From Tateyamaria pelophila (lineage in GTDB: Bacteria; Pseudomonadota; Alphaproteobacteria; Rhodobacterales; Rhodobacteraceae): a DNA stretch of 64,000 nucleotides. The stretch spans positions 1 to 64,000 of the forward strand of contig NZ_JAIMIA010000020.1 of assembly GCF_019966495.1 (NCBI RefSeq), written 5' to 3'. This document shows, one piece after another, positions 39,911 through 48,869 of the stretch (positions within the stretch are counted from its first letter, which is position 1; every line of letters starts with the position of its first letter). The position numbers and the translations under genes are program-made. The notes beneath the pieces were generated by a model that was not told where the DNA came from, made no database searches, and worked only from the letters and a program-made list of their open reading frames with translations.

Positions 39911-40813
39911 ATGGCGCAACGGTTCGGCGGCAAATTCAGCCCCCAAGGTGATGACCTCCCCGGCGAAACACCTCAGCGCGGCGTGTATGAACGGGCGCAA
40001 GTGGATCCCGTTGGGGCCCGCGCCAATGTCATGTTTATCCCCGCCATTCCGATGGTCTTCATGGCTCTCAATGACGGGGCAATCGGGCTGACGATTGCTC
40101 TGGTTTCAGCGGCTTGCCTGACGTTGGGGGCCTGGCTGCTGCGCGGCGGCCTCCAGGCGGAAGCCGCCTATAACAGCCGCAAAGTCGCGCGCCGCCCTGC
40201 CATTCCACGCAAACTGTTTTCCAGTGCCGCAACGGGGCTTGGGATCGCTCTGGCCGCATATCGGGTCGAGCCCGGCTTGGTCGCACCCGTTCTTTACGGC
40301 GCCGTGACCGCAGGTCTGCATATCGCGGCTTTTGGCATCGACCCGTTGAAGTCCAAAGGCTTGGAAGGCGTCGATACCTTTCAACAGGATCGCGTGGCAC
40401 GCGTGGTCGACAATGCCGAGGCCTATCTCAAAGACATGTCCGATGCGATGTTGCGCGCCTCGGACCGGAAGATGGAACTGCGGCTGGAGAAGTTTCAGAC
40501 CACGGCCCGCGATCTGATCCGCACCGTCGAGGAAGATCCGCGCGATCTGACGGCGGCACGCAAATATCTGGGCGTCTATCTGATGGGTGCGCGCGATGCG
40601 ACGTCCAAGTTTGCGGACATCTACAGCCGGACCCGCGACGCAAAGGCGCGTGCGGACTATGCGGCCCTGCTCGACGATCTGGATCAGAATTTCGCGGCGC
40701 GCACACGCAAGCTGCTGGTGGAAGACCGCAGCGATCTGAATATCGAAATCGACGTGCTGCGAGATCGTTTGCAGCGCGAAGGGGTGCGCCTTGCACCTGA
40801 CAAAAACACGTAA
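39911..40813 (+). CDS. XpaC-like protein (5-bromo-4-chloroindolyl phosphate hydrolysis family)
   Basis: The 300-residue protein has membrane segments at about 38-78 and 97-130 (ATGLGIALAAYRV, LVAPVLYGAVTAGLHIAAFG) and a long helical soluble part (about 145-300) rich in Arg, Asp and Leu. This matches the XpaC family, which is commonly encoded next to TelA, as in Bacillus xpaC-yaaN. The enzyme name is historical; no hydrolase motif is evident. A membrane partner of TelA is the likely role. Confidence 0.82.
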   Translation: MAQRFGGKFSPQGDDLPGETPQRGVYERAQVDPVGARANVMFIPAIPMVFMALNDGAIGLTIALVSAACLTLGAWLLRGGLQAEAAYNSRKVARRPAIPRKLFSSAATGLGIALAAYRVEPGLVAPVLYGAVTAGLHIAAFGIDPLKSKGLEGVDTFQQDRVARVVDNAEAYLKDMSDAMLRASDRKMELRLEKFQTTARDLIRTVEEDPRDLTAARKYLGVYLMGARDATSKFADIYSRTRDAKARADYAALLDDLDQNFAARTRKLLVEDRSDLNIEIDVLRDRLQREGVRLAPDKNT

Positions 40814-40837
40814 ATTCAATCAGTAAGGTGACCCACT

Positions 40838-42034
40838 ATGTCTGAGACGACCCGCCAAAAGGCCGAAAGCGCCCTCGCTCAAGTCGAAGAAGTGACGGCC
40901 GTTGTGCTTGCCGAACCCAAGGAGGCAAATGCGATTGTGCCATTGGCAGAAGCCGATGCGCCGGTAAGCGCCGAAATTCGTGCCCGCATGGACGAGATCG
41001 ACATGGGCGACACGCAGTCCATCGTGTCCTTCGGATCCGCCGCGCAGGCGGAGCTGCAAGAGATCAGCCAGGCGATGTTATCTGATGTCCGAAACAAGGA
41101 TGTGGGCCCAGCTGGCGACAGTCTGCGCAATATCGTGACCACGATCCGGGGCTTTTCGGTATCCGAACTGGATGTGCGCCGCGACAGGTCATGGTGGGAA
41201 AAACTGCTGGGCCGGGCCGCACCGTTCGCCAAGTTTACCGCCAAATTCGAGGACGTTCAGGGCCAGATTGACAAGATCACCGATAATCTGTTGACTCATG
41301 AACACGCGCTGTTGAAGGACATCAAGTCGCTCGACATGCTGTATGAAAAAACGCTGCAATTCTATGATGAATTGGCGCTTTATATTTCGGCAGGCACGGA
41401 AAAAATTGCGGAGCTGGATGCAACGGCGATCCCTGCCAAAGAGGCGGCGGTCGAGGCAGCAGCGGAAGACGACAAGGTGATGGCAGCCCAGGAACTGCGC
41501 GACCTGCGCGCGGCCCGCGACGATCTGGAACGCCGTGTGCACGACCTGAAGCTGACACGGCAGGTGACGATGCAGTCGTTGCCGTCGATCCGTCTGGTTC
41601 AGGAAAACGACAAGTCGCTGGTGACCAAGATCAATTCGACACTGGTCAACACCGTACCTCTTTGGGAAACGCAACTGGCCCAGGCCGTCACCATCCAGCG
41701 CAGCGCCGAAGCCGCCGCCGCCGTGCGCGACGCCAATGACCTGACCAACGAATTGCTGACGGCCAACGCTGAAAACCTGCGCAGCAGCAACAAGACGATC
41801 CGTCAGGAGATGGAGCGCGGCGTTTTCGATATCGAAGCCGTGAAGAAAGCCAATGCAGCTTTGATCGGCACCATCGAAGACTCGCTCAAGATTGCGGACG
41901 AAGGCAAAGCCAAGCGCGCCGCCGCCGAAGAGGAGCTGAAAAAGATGGAAGCCGATCTGCGCGATACGCTGGCCTCGGCCAAGTCCCGCAAGGACGGCGT
42001 CGGCGATACGGCCGCCATCGCCGTGCCGAGCTAA
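40838..42034 (+). CDS. telA: TelA-family toxic anion resistance protein
   Basis: The 398-residue protein is almost wholly helical with coiled-coil stretches. Family segments are WWEKLLGRAAPFAKFTAKF (about 114-132), LTHEHALLKDIKSLDMLYEK and a conserved RLVQENDKSLVTKINSTLVNTVPLW. TelA proteins are linked to tellurite and envelope-toxin tolerance through an unknown mechanism. It follows xpaC after 24 bases with an AAGGTG ribosome-binding site. There is no signal peptide, so a cytosolic, membrane-associated protein is likely. Confidence 0.9.
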   Translation: MSETTRQKAESALAQVEEVTAVVLAEPKEANAIVPLAEADAPVSAEIRARMDEIDMGDTQSIVSFGSAAQAELQEISQAMLSDVRNKDVGPAGDSLRNIVTTIRGFSVSELDVRRDRSWWEKLLGRAAPFAKFTAKFEDVQGQIDKITDNLLTHEHALLKDIKSLDMLYEKTLQFYDELALYISAGTEKIAELDATAIPAKEAAVEAAAEDDKVMAAQELRDLRAARDDLERRVHDLKLTRQVTMQSLPSIRLVQENDKSLVTKINSTLVNTVPLWETQLAQAVTIQRSAEAAAAVRDANDLTNELLTANAENLRSSNKTIRQEMERGVFDIEAVKKANAALIGTIEDSLKIADEGKAKRAAAEEELKKMEADLRDTLASAKSRKDGVGDTAAIAVPS

Positions 42035-42046
42035 GGCACCAGAACC

Positions 42047-43009
42047 ATGAAAAGCGCGCAGATCATACGCAAGGCAGGACATCTGGGCAGCATAGCAGCC
42101 CTGTGCCTGCTTGCGGGCTGCGAGCTTTTCACGCCTGTAGAACCAGTGCTGACGCCACGCGTCCGACCCTCTGGCTTGGCCACGGGTACCATCGCCCAGC
42201 CGCAGGCGACGTCCGAAACAAGTGCCGCCCTGCGCAGCTATCTGACCCAGGTGCAATCCAGTCAACTGACCCAGGGCCTTTTGCGTCAGGATGGCGGCGG
42301 GCCCGATACGCCCTATTCCGCCGAAATGCTGGCGCGCAACTTTGAGCAGATCGTGTTTTTCAATGAGTATGACAGCGGCAGGCAACGCTCGGGTGTGCCC
42401 GGTGAGTTGCGCCGCTGGGAAGCGCCCATTCGTATGGGCGTGGTGTTCGGCGCCTCTGTCCCGCCCAGCCAACGCCAGCGCGACCTGGAAGACGTGACCA
42501 AGTACGCCAAACGGTTATCGCAGGCCACCGGGCATCCGATCACTGTCGGGGATGACCCCAATTTCCTTGTCTTTTTCGTGAACGAGGACGAACGCGCCGA
42601 TACGATCGCTGCTGTCGCACCGCGCCTGACCGGAGTCAGCGCGGTGAATTTGGGCCCGGTGCGAAATCTGCCGGACGATGTCTATTGCGCGGTAGCCGCC
42701 TATGCCGCCGGCGCAGATCGCAGCGTCTACACTGCTGCCGTTGCGGTGATACGGGCCGAAAACCCGGATCTTTTGCGGCTGTCGTGTATCCACGAGGAGC
42801 TGGCCCAGGGGCTTGGCCTTGCCAATGACAGCCCTGATGCACGACCGTCGATATTCAACGATGACGACGAGTTCGCGCTGCTGACCAGCCATGACGAGGT
42901 CCTCTTGGGGATGCTCTATGATCGGCGGCTTTCACCGGGCATGTCCCTGGCAGAATCCCAACCGATGATCCGTGTCTTGGCCACCGAAGCCATGCAACAA
43001 CCAAGTTAA
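42047..43009 (+). CDS. DUF2927 lipoprotein
   Basis: The 320-residue protein has a lipoprotein signal with lipobox LLAGC (Cys25) and Glu at +2. The mature part includes the DUF2927 region with PIRMGVVFGASVPPSQRQRD and SCIHEELAQGLGLANDSPDA, the latter holding an H-E-E-x-x-Q motif reminiscent of a degenerate metallopeptidase helix. It probably sits in the cell envelope facing the periplasm. It is in the TelA operon, 12 bases after telA. Confidence 0.85.
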   Translation: MKSAQIIRKAGHLGSIAALCLLAGCELFTPVEPVLTPRVRPSGLATGTIAQPQATSETSAALRSYLTQVQSSQLTQGLLRQDGGGPDTPYSAEMLARNFEQIVFFNEYDSGRQRSGVPGELRRWEAPIRMGVVFGASVPPSQRQRDLEDVTKYAKRLSQATGHPITVGDDPNFLVFFVNEDERADTIAAVAPRLTGVSAVNLGPVRNLPDDVYCAVAAYAAGADRSVYTAAVAVIRAENPDLLRLSCIHEELAQGLGLANDSPDARPSIFNDDDEFALLTSHDEVLLGMLYDRRLSPGMSLAESQPMIRVLATEAMQQPS

Positions 43010-43030
43010 GTCCGTCCAAAGGAGACCCAA

Positions 43031-44146
43031 ATGGGTATTTTCGATTTCCTCTCCGGTGAATTCATCGACGTCATCCACTGGGTCGATGACAGCCGCGACA
43101 CCATGGTCTGGCGCTTTGAACGCGAGGGACATGAAATCAAATACGGTGCCAAGCTGACCGTCCGCGAAGGGCAAGCGGCGGTTTTCGTGCACGAAGGCCA
43201 GCTGGCGGACGTGTTCAACCCCGGTCTGTACATGCTTGAAACCAACAATATGCCGATCATGACGACCTTGCAGCATTGGGACCACGGCTTCAGAAGCCCG
43301 TTCAAGTCCGAGGTCTATTTCGTCAACACCACGCGCTTCAACGATCTGAAGTGGGGCACCAAGAACCCGATCATCTGTCGTGACCCCGAATTTGGCCCGG
43401 TCCGTCTCCGAGCGTTCGGCACCTATTCGGTCAAAGTATCAGACCCTGCCCGCTTTCTCGTGGAAATCGTCGGGACCGACGGCGAATTCACAATGGACGA
43501 GATCAGCTTCCAGATCCGCAATATCATCGTGCAGGAAATGTCGCGCAGTCTGGCCAAGTCCGGCATTCCAGTCATGGATATGGCAGCCAATACCCGCGAG
43601 CTGGGCCAACTCGTCGCCAAGGAAATCTCCGGGCAGGTCGCCGAATACGGACTCACGATTCCGGAGCTTTATGTCGAGAACATCTCGCTCCCGCCTGCCG
43701 TCGAGGCGGTGATGGACAAACGCTCCTCCATGGGCGTGATCGGAAACCTCAACCAGTATATGCAGTTTCAGGCTGCCGAAGCCCTTGGCCGTGACGGCGG
43801 TGGCGCGGCTGCCATTCAGGCGGGCCTTGGCGCAGGGCTCGGAATGCAAATGGGTCATGCGGCGGCAGGCACCGTCGGGCCTTGGGGCGCGGCGCCCGCC
43901 CAACGCACGGCCGCGGCAGCTCCTCCACCGCCACCGGTCGAACATGTCTGGCACGTGGCCAAAGATGGCGTCACAAGCGGGCCCTTTTCCAAGGCGCAAC
44001 TGGGTCGGATGGCCGCCAGTGGTGAGTTGTCACGCGAAAGCTACGTCTGGACGGCGGGCCAAGACGGCTGGATGAAAGCCGAAGACGTCACCGAACTGGC
44101 CCAGCTTTTCACGATCATGCCGCCGCCGCCACCACCGGGCATTTGA
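43031..44146 (+). CDS. SPFH/band-7 protein with C-terminal GYF_2 domain
   Basis: The 371-residue protein begins MGIFDFLSGEFIDVIHWVDD and has the YdjI-like SPFH domain (about 20-245). A small-residue linker (about 255-300) leads to a GYF_2 domain (about 305-358, VWHVAKDGVTSGPFSKAQLG) and a proline tail. In Bacillus subtilis YdjI forms a membrane platform with the zinc-ribbon protein YdjG and PspA. Here the zinc-ribbon partner is at 47748. The AAAGGAG ribosome-binding site is strong. Confidence 0.88.
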   Translation: MGIFDFLSGEFIDVIHWVDDSRDTMVWRFEREGHEIKYGAKLTVREGQAAVFVHEGQLADVFNPGLYMLETNNMPIMTTLQHWDHGFRSPFKSEVYFVNTTRFNDLKWGTKNPIICRDPEFGPVRLRAFGTYSVKVSDPARFLVEIVGTDGEFTMDEISFQIRNIIVQEMSRSLAKSGIPVMDMAANTRELGQLVAKEISGQVAEYGLTIPELYVENISLPPAVEAVMDKRSSMGVIGNLNQYMQFQAAEALGRDGGGAAAIQAGLGAGLGMQMGHAAAGTVGPWGAAPAQRTAAAAPPPPPVEHVWHVAKDGVTSGPFSKAQLGRMAASGELSRESYVWTAGQDGWMKAEDVTELAQLFTIMPPPPPPGI

Positions 44147-44598
44147 GAGATATTGCGTTCGCAAAAAAACGAAACATGACACAAAAAGACAGGAATTCGC
44201 AGGTCCCGAAAACGGTCGCTCGTCCTGCGCCCTCGACACCAAGTATAAATTGCCGCTTGTTGACGCTTAAGTAACGGTTTCAGGTCACAGTAAGGCATCT
44301 AAGTCGCCGCATAAATCTTTGAGATTGCTGTCAAGTTTCAATCTCCGGTAGAGGCCTCATTGCAAGACAGTCCTTGACAGACCGTGTTGGATGTGGACTC
44401 TCATTCGACGAGATTTTTGTATGGTTCGGAGCTCAAAACGAGTCTTTTTTCTCTTAAATTGGAGACAATCCGTCGAGTCACGGGTGTTCGTTTCCGGATC
44501 AATGATAATCGCGTGTTTACCGGCAAATTTTATGTCGGCTTAGTAACTGGTTTGTACAAGGCTTCATGTGAGCCTGTGAATGTAACGGGATTTAGAAG
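44147..44598. other. Left non-coding part of the insertion within the TelA operon
   Basis: 452 bases, visibly more AT-rich than the flanking genes. One hairpin GAGATTG-11-CAATCTC is seen at 44321-44345. The open frame at 44384-44602 has no good start site and looks random. The segment should carry the promoter of the VWA-Hint gene. Confidence 0.45.
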
Positions 44599-46254
44599 AT
44601 GACGAATACCGCAAATACCGATGTCGACACCTCCACGCAGGTCATAAATCCGGATTCAAACAACCCGGAGTCGATCACCCAGACATCAACCCTGTTCACG
44701 ACAGACAATGGCGGCCTCGCCGAAGACGAGTTTTGTGTTTCGGTAACGATCACGGAACAGGACATTCCTGAAACCCTGAACATCGTCGTTGTGATCGACC
44801 AATCCGGTTCGACCTCGGGCAGTTCGGGCACAGATTTTACCGGCGACGGAAACAACGATTCCATATTGGTGGCCGAGCTCTTCGCTGCACAGCAGCTTTT
44901 TGATGGATATGTCGCCGCCGGATACGATCCCAGTACCGTCACAGTTTCGGTCGTAAGCTACAATTCCTCCGCACAAGATCGCGGCACGTTTCAACTTGAT
45001 GACCCGACTGGTTTTACCAACGCACTGACAGCAATCGGAAATGAAGGACCGGGCGGAACGACCAATTATGTGGGCGCGCTCAACGAAACCGCCAACGTGC
45101 TTGGCGGCGTCAATACTGGCAGTCCCGGTGACCCCGGTTATCCCGGAAACCTTGTTGTGTTCATGTCAGATGGTTTTCCGGTGCCGAGTTCACAGGCAAG
45201 CGGGAACCCCTCACCGATCGAAACCGCAGCGACCAATCTTGAAAACAGTTTTGGTGCGTCCATCAACGGAATCGGAGTTGGCGCGAACAGCAGCCTCAAT
45301 GCCCTGAACCAGTTGGACAACACGGGCGGTGCAAATCAAGTTCTCACCACAGACGAACTGCTGGCAGAAATCGTCGCACCTTTGACCGATGCCGAACTGG
45401 TGGAAATCAACTTTGAAATCGAAGGTCTCGATACAAACGGCGATCCGCTGACCCAGACAATAACGCTTTTGGCAGGTGATCCGAGGATCATTCTGACACC
45501 GACGGGATACAGCGTTAACCAACTGCCCATCGATCCGGCTTTTGACCCCGGGACAGATGTAACCGTCACCGTGACATCCGTATTCGAACCCGACCCGGGT
45601 GCCGTTCCGTCACCGGGGCCGAACCAAGTGATTACAACATCGCATGACCTTGCGATTGTCGTCTGCTTTACGCCGGGCACATACATTCTGACCCCGCAGG
45701 GCGCGACGCGGATTGAAGACCTGACGGCCGGCGATAGGGTAATCACCCGTGACCATGGAATCCAAACGATCCGCTGGATCGGAGCCACGACCATGTCCGG
45801 ACCATATGCGGCGGCAAACAAGCGTCTGCGCCCCATCCTGATCCGCAAGGACGCCTTCGGCCCGGATCAACCCGAGCGCGATATGCGCGTCTCGCGTCAA
45901 CACCGGTTTCTGGTACGGGATTGGCGCGCCGATGTGATGTTTGGTGCGCCTGATGGGGTTCTCGTCCCGGCATTTGCGTTGTGTAACGACAGCACCATTG
46001 TCGAAGTTCGTCCGACACAGGATGTGACTTACATCCATATGGTCTTTGACAACCACGAAGTTGTTTATGCGGATGGGGTCGAAGCAGAAAGCTTCCATCC
46101 TGCTGCCCGTACAGTGGCGGGGCTCAAGTCCGACCAACGTGCAGAGTTGCTTGAACTGTTCCCGGATTTGGTTGACGGTGCCCAATTCGCCTACACTGCT
46201 GCGCGCGGTGAATTGCGTGGAAACACGGCTAGGGTTTTGTCAGACCGAAACTGA
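44599..46254 (+). CDS. von Willebrand A-Hint fusion protein
   Basis: The 551-residue acidic protein has no signal peptide. Residues about 60-262 form a VWA domain with a complete MIDAS metal site: D67-Q-S69-G-S71, T154 and D191. A linker (about 265-350, SDHD/ITTSHD, beta-rich) leads to a Hint_2 domain starting at Cys356 (CFTPGTYILTPQGATRIEDL) with a histidine at 435 (SRQHRFLV). Hint domains can cut and rearrange the chain at their first Cys. Such Hint_2 proteins are common in Roseobacter and may be secreted by type I systems, though no RTX repeats are visible. It interrupts the TelA operon. Confidence 0.85.
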   Translation: MTNTANTDVDTSTQVINPDSNNPESITQTSTLFTTDNGGLAEDEFCVSVTITEQDIPETLNIVVVIDQSGSTSGSSGTDFTGDGNNDSILVAELFAAQQLFDGYVAAGYDPSTVTVSVVSYNSSAQDRGTFQLDDPTGFTNALTAIGNEGPGGTTNYVGALNETANVLGGVNTGSPGDPGYPGNLVVFMSDGFPVPSSQASGNPSPIETAATNLENSFGASINGIGVGANSSLNALNQLDNTGGANQVLTTDELLAEIVAPLTDAELVEINFEIEGLDTNGDPLTQTITLLAGDPRIILTPTGYSVNQLPIDPAFDPGTDVTVTVTSVFEPDPGAVPSPGPNQVITTSHDLAIVVCFTPGTYILTPQGATRIEDLTAGDRVITRDHGIQTIRWIGATTMSGPYAAANKRLRPILIRKDAFGPDQPERDMRVSRQHRFLVRDWRADVMFGAPDGVLVPAFALCNDSTIVEVRPTQDVTYIHMVFDNHEVVYADGVEAESFHPAARTVAGLKSDQRAELLELFPDLVDGAQFAYTAARGELRGNTARVLSDRN

Positions 46255-46405
46255 TCTCGTTTTGCCAAGCGCGCGCGCCGCACTGACGTCGCCCGCGCGC
46301 AACATGCTTTATGCACGACGATCAAATGTCCTCGGCTTTGTGATAAAATCATATTAGCGCCGAGACACCACACCGTGTCCGCGCAAAACGGAGGGGCTTT
46401 GACGA

Positions 46406-46645
46406 TCATCTGATCGGACGCATCAGTGCCTTTCGGCCTGCATTCAAAAGACGATCCTTGTTGCGGGATTCATGCAGATGGTGGGTCAAAATTCGAAAAT
46501 GCGGGTCGCAAAGTCCGTTCAACGAGCTTTGCGGGAGATCACGACTACGCTCCTTCGTAATCGCCATCGCCCGGTTCCGCGCATACAAGCAGATGCGCTC
46601 GGAATTGGCCGCAGCCACGCCTGCCCTATCGGGTCGCAAGATCAT
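46406..46645 (-). CDS. Possible small basic protein, 79 residues
   Basis: A minus-strand frame starts MILRPDRAGVAAANSERICLY with AAGGGGG about eight bases upstream of the ATG. The product is rich in Arg, Leu and Asn and looks helical, with HHLHESRNKDRLLNAGRKAL near its end. No family is recognised. It is the only frame in the 1.5-kb gap with both a good ribosome-binding site and plausible composition. Confidence 0.35.
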   Translation of the reverse strand: MILRPDRAGVAAANSERICLYARNRAMAITKERSRDLPQSSLNGLCDPHFRILTHHLHESRNKDRLLNAGRKALMRPIR

Positions 46646-46715
46646 CGGTATGGCCCCCTTGCCCGCTAAAGCCTGCCAATCGATACTCTTTGGACAGAGT
46701 ACTCATCCTGACAAC

Positions 46716-46778
46716 GGTTCTTTTCCTGCAGGATCGACGCAGATGTGTGATCGGTAAGTGCCCTGCAGGAAAGGAACC
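46716..46778. repeat. 17-bp inverted repeat with one mismatch
   Basis: GGTTCTTTTCCTGCAGG (46716-46732) and CCTGCAGGAAAGGAACC (46762-46778) pair except for one position, with a 29-base spacer. It could be a transposon-end remnant, a structured RNA or an operator pair. No gene adjoins it closely. Confidence 0.6.
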
Positions 46779-47747
46779 ATCGTGAACACGAACAACAAGC
46801 CGCGCTGATATCTCTCCCAGATTCACTGAACCGTTCTAAATGCCGTCATCGATCAGGATATCATCATGCCCCGACGGGGCAAGGGTTCCACGAGATCGGA
46901 CAATTGTACTAAAAACTTCTCCATTTTTCTGCGAGCGATGGCCCGCAGCCCTGACATCGCAAGCGGACGTGAGAGACCATAAGAAAGTAAAAAACCGCGC
47001 TCGTAATCTACAAATCTTTCACACCCTTTGACATGGAAGGCCTACGGGCTGTTACGCCTTGCCAATTGCAACGTCCGACGTGACACTTCTGGAGGGCGTG
47101 TTCAGGAGCCTATTGCCTCGATCTGGCGATGGCGCCCTGTCGACATGAACCGCACTTATGCCCCTCTACGGCAGGAAACGGCCACGCGACACAGCGCGCT
47201 AAACGGGTTGCACTGGATTCTGGCACCGCTTCTTGTCTGGGTTCTGCCGGTCCGGACCAAAATCGTGACAACGTTTGGTCCATGCACGTGTCAAGCGCTG
47301 TTGATCCTTGTGCTGATTTTGTGTCGCTGTCATCGTCCAGGTTTGTAGACGTGCCGCGGCCCGGAGCATCGGCTTGCGAAACGTCCACGTCATTGTCGGA
47401 CATATCCATCTCATTCAGATCGATGCGCTACGAGGGATCGCAGGCCGACATTCTCTTTTTTCCACTTTTGGCGATATTGTCTGGTGCCAGAGAATGCGCA
47501 GTGGATCATGATGACCAAAGCGTTGGATGTATGCCTGTTACGGCCCTTGCCGATCCGGCAGACGTTTTTGATACCTTTTGTTGGCGGGCTCCGGTGCCGT
47601 TCGCCAAGCCAACAAACGCTGTGCAATTTCTGCAAAGGGCGCGCTGTCCCCCCCCACCTGCGCACTGCGATGCGCCGTGGCGCTTGCCGACGGATGAGAA
47701 AACAGTAGTCTGCACAATATTAATCTCAGAGCAATGCACGGAATGCC

Positions 47748-48869
47748 ATGAGCGGAATGCCCCCCCTGACCCCCGCCCAGCCGACATCGGACCATCGGTT
47801 TCCTTGCGACAATTGCGGGGCGGATTTCAGGTTCGATCCGGCCAAAGGCAGATTGATCTGTGACCATTGCGGCAACACGGGCACGATTGAGGGCGCAGGC
47901 GATAACGCTGCCACACATATCACCGAATTGGATTACCACGCCGCCCTCAACGCCAATCTTCCCGATATCGAGATCGAGGAAACCCGCGTCTCCAAATGCC
48001 CCAACTGCGCGGCGGAAGTCGAGTTCGACGGCGACATTCACGCCACCGAATGTCCGTTCTGCGCAACGCCCGTGGTCACGGACACAGGGTCGCACCGCCA
48101 CATTAAACCGCGCGGTGTTCTGCCCTTTGCTCTGACCGAACCGCATGCGCGGGACGCGATGAACTCATGGCTGGGCAGTCTTTGGTTCGCGCCGGGCGGC
48201 TTGCAGGACTACGCGCGCAAGGGGCGCAGCATGCAGGGCATCTATGTGCCATACTGGACGTTCGACGCCGACACGCGCAGCGCGTATACCGGCGAACGCG
48301 GCACGGTGTATTACGAAACCCGGACTGTAATGCGCGACGGCAAACGCGAAACGGTGCAAGTTCCCAAAGTCCGCTGGCGGCGCGCCCGTGGCACTGTGGC
48401 GCGGTTTTTTGACGATGTGCTTGTACTGGCTTCGACCTCGCTGCCCAAGCGGTTCACCGATGCGTTGGAGCCATGGGACCTGAGCGAAATGGAACCCTAC
48501 GCCCCTGAATTTCTTGCAGGCTTTCGCGCCGAGGGCTACGCCATCGGTCTCGAAGACGGCTTTGTCGAGGCGCGCAGCTATATGGATCGGGTCATCGCGC
48601 GCGATATCAAGTTCGACATCGGGGGGGATCGCCAACGCATCCACACCGTCGACACGCGCCTGAGCGATATCACCTTCAAACATGTTCTGCTGCCGGTTTG
48701 GTTGGCGGCCTATAAATATCGTGGTGAAACCTACCGCTTCGTGGTGAACGGCCGCACGGGCCGTGTGCAGGGCGAACGGCCCTGGTCCAAGGGCAAGATC
48801 GCATTGGCCGTGCTTGCGGGCCTGATCGTGGCAGCCGTTTTCGGCTATGTCATGGCGACGCAGCAATGA
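47748..48869 (+). CDS. TFIIB-type zinc-ribbon membrane protein (YdjG-like)
   Basis: The 373-residue protein has two zinc ribbons: C20/C23 with C38/C41 and C84/C87 with C102/C105. A large middle domain (GVLPFALTEPHARDAMNSWLG, YVPYWTFDADTRSAYTGERG) follows, and one C-terminal membrane helix (about 346-368) is seen. This is the layout of the YdjG-like partner of SPFH protein YdjI in Bacillus. MPPLTPAQP (start 47757) is an alternative. It continues the TelA operon after the inserted segment and overlaps the nitroreductase gene by four bases. Confidence 0.82.
   Translation: MSGMPPLTPAQPTSDHRFPCDNCGADFRFDPAKGRLICDHCGNTGTIEGAGDNAATHITELDYHAALNANLPDIEIEETRVSKCPNCAAEVEFDGDIHATECPFCATPVVTDTGSHRHIKPRGVLPFALTEPHARDAMNSWLGSLWFAPGGLQDYARKGRSMQGIYVPYWTFDADTRSAYTGERGTVYYETRTVMRDGKRETVQVPKVRWRRARGTVARFFDDVLVLASTSLPKRFTDALEPWDLSEMEPYAPEFLAGFRAEGYAIGLEDGFVEARSYMDRVIARDIKFDIGGDRQRIHTVDTRLSDITFKHVLLPVWLAAYKYRGETYRFVVNGRTGRVQGERPWSKGKIALAVLAGLIVAAVFGYVMATQQ

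Larger units (their letters stand above)
46255..47747. other. Gene-poor right part of the insertion
   Basis: 1,493 bases with no confident gene apart from a possible 79-residue frame (46406-46645, minus). It contains a 17-bp inverted repeat at 46716-46778. Overlapping frames on both strands are full of rare residues and differ in composition from the neighbours. No transposase, integrase or tRNA was recognised. The segment may be decayed mobile DNA. Confidence 0.5.

Noticed and set aside
44384-44602. 72-residue frame before the VWA-Hint gene
   Set aside because: Only a non-ATG start without a ribosome-binding site, and it overlaps the VWA-Hint start; probably leader sequence.
47129-47863. 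244-residue plus-strand frame before the zinc-ribbon gene
   Set aside because: It overlaps the zinc-ribbon gene in another frame, has abundant Cys, Trp and Pro, and no known domain; the smaller acidic frame on the other strand (47110-47409) is equally unsupported.
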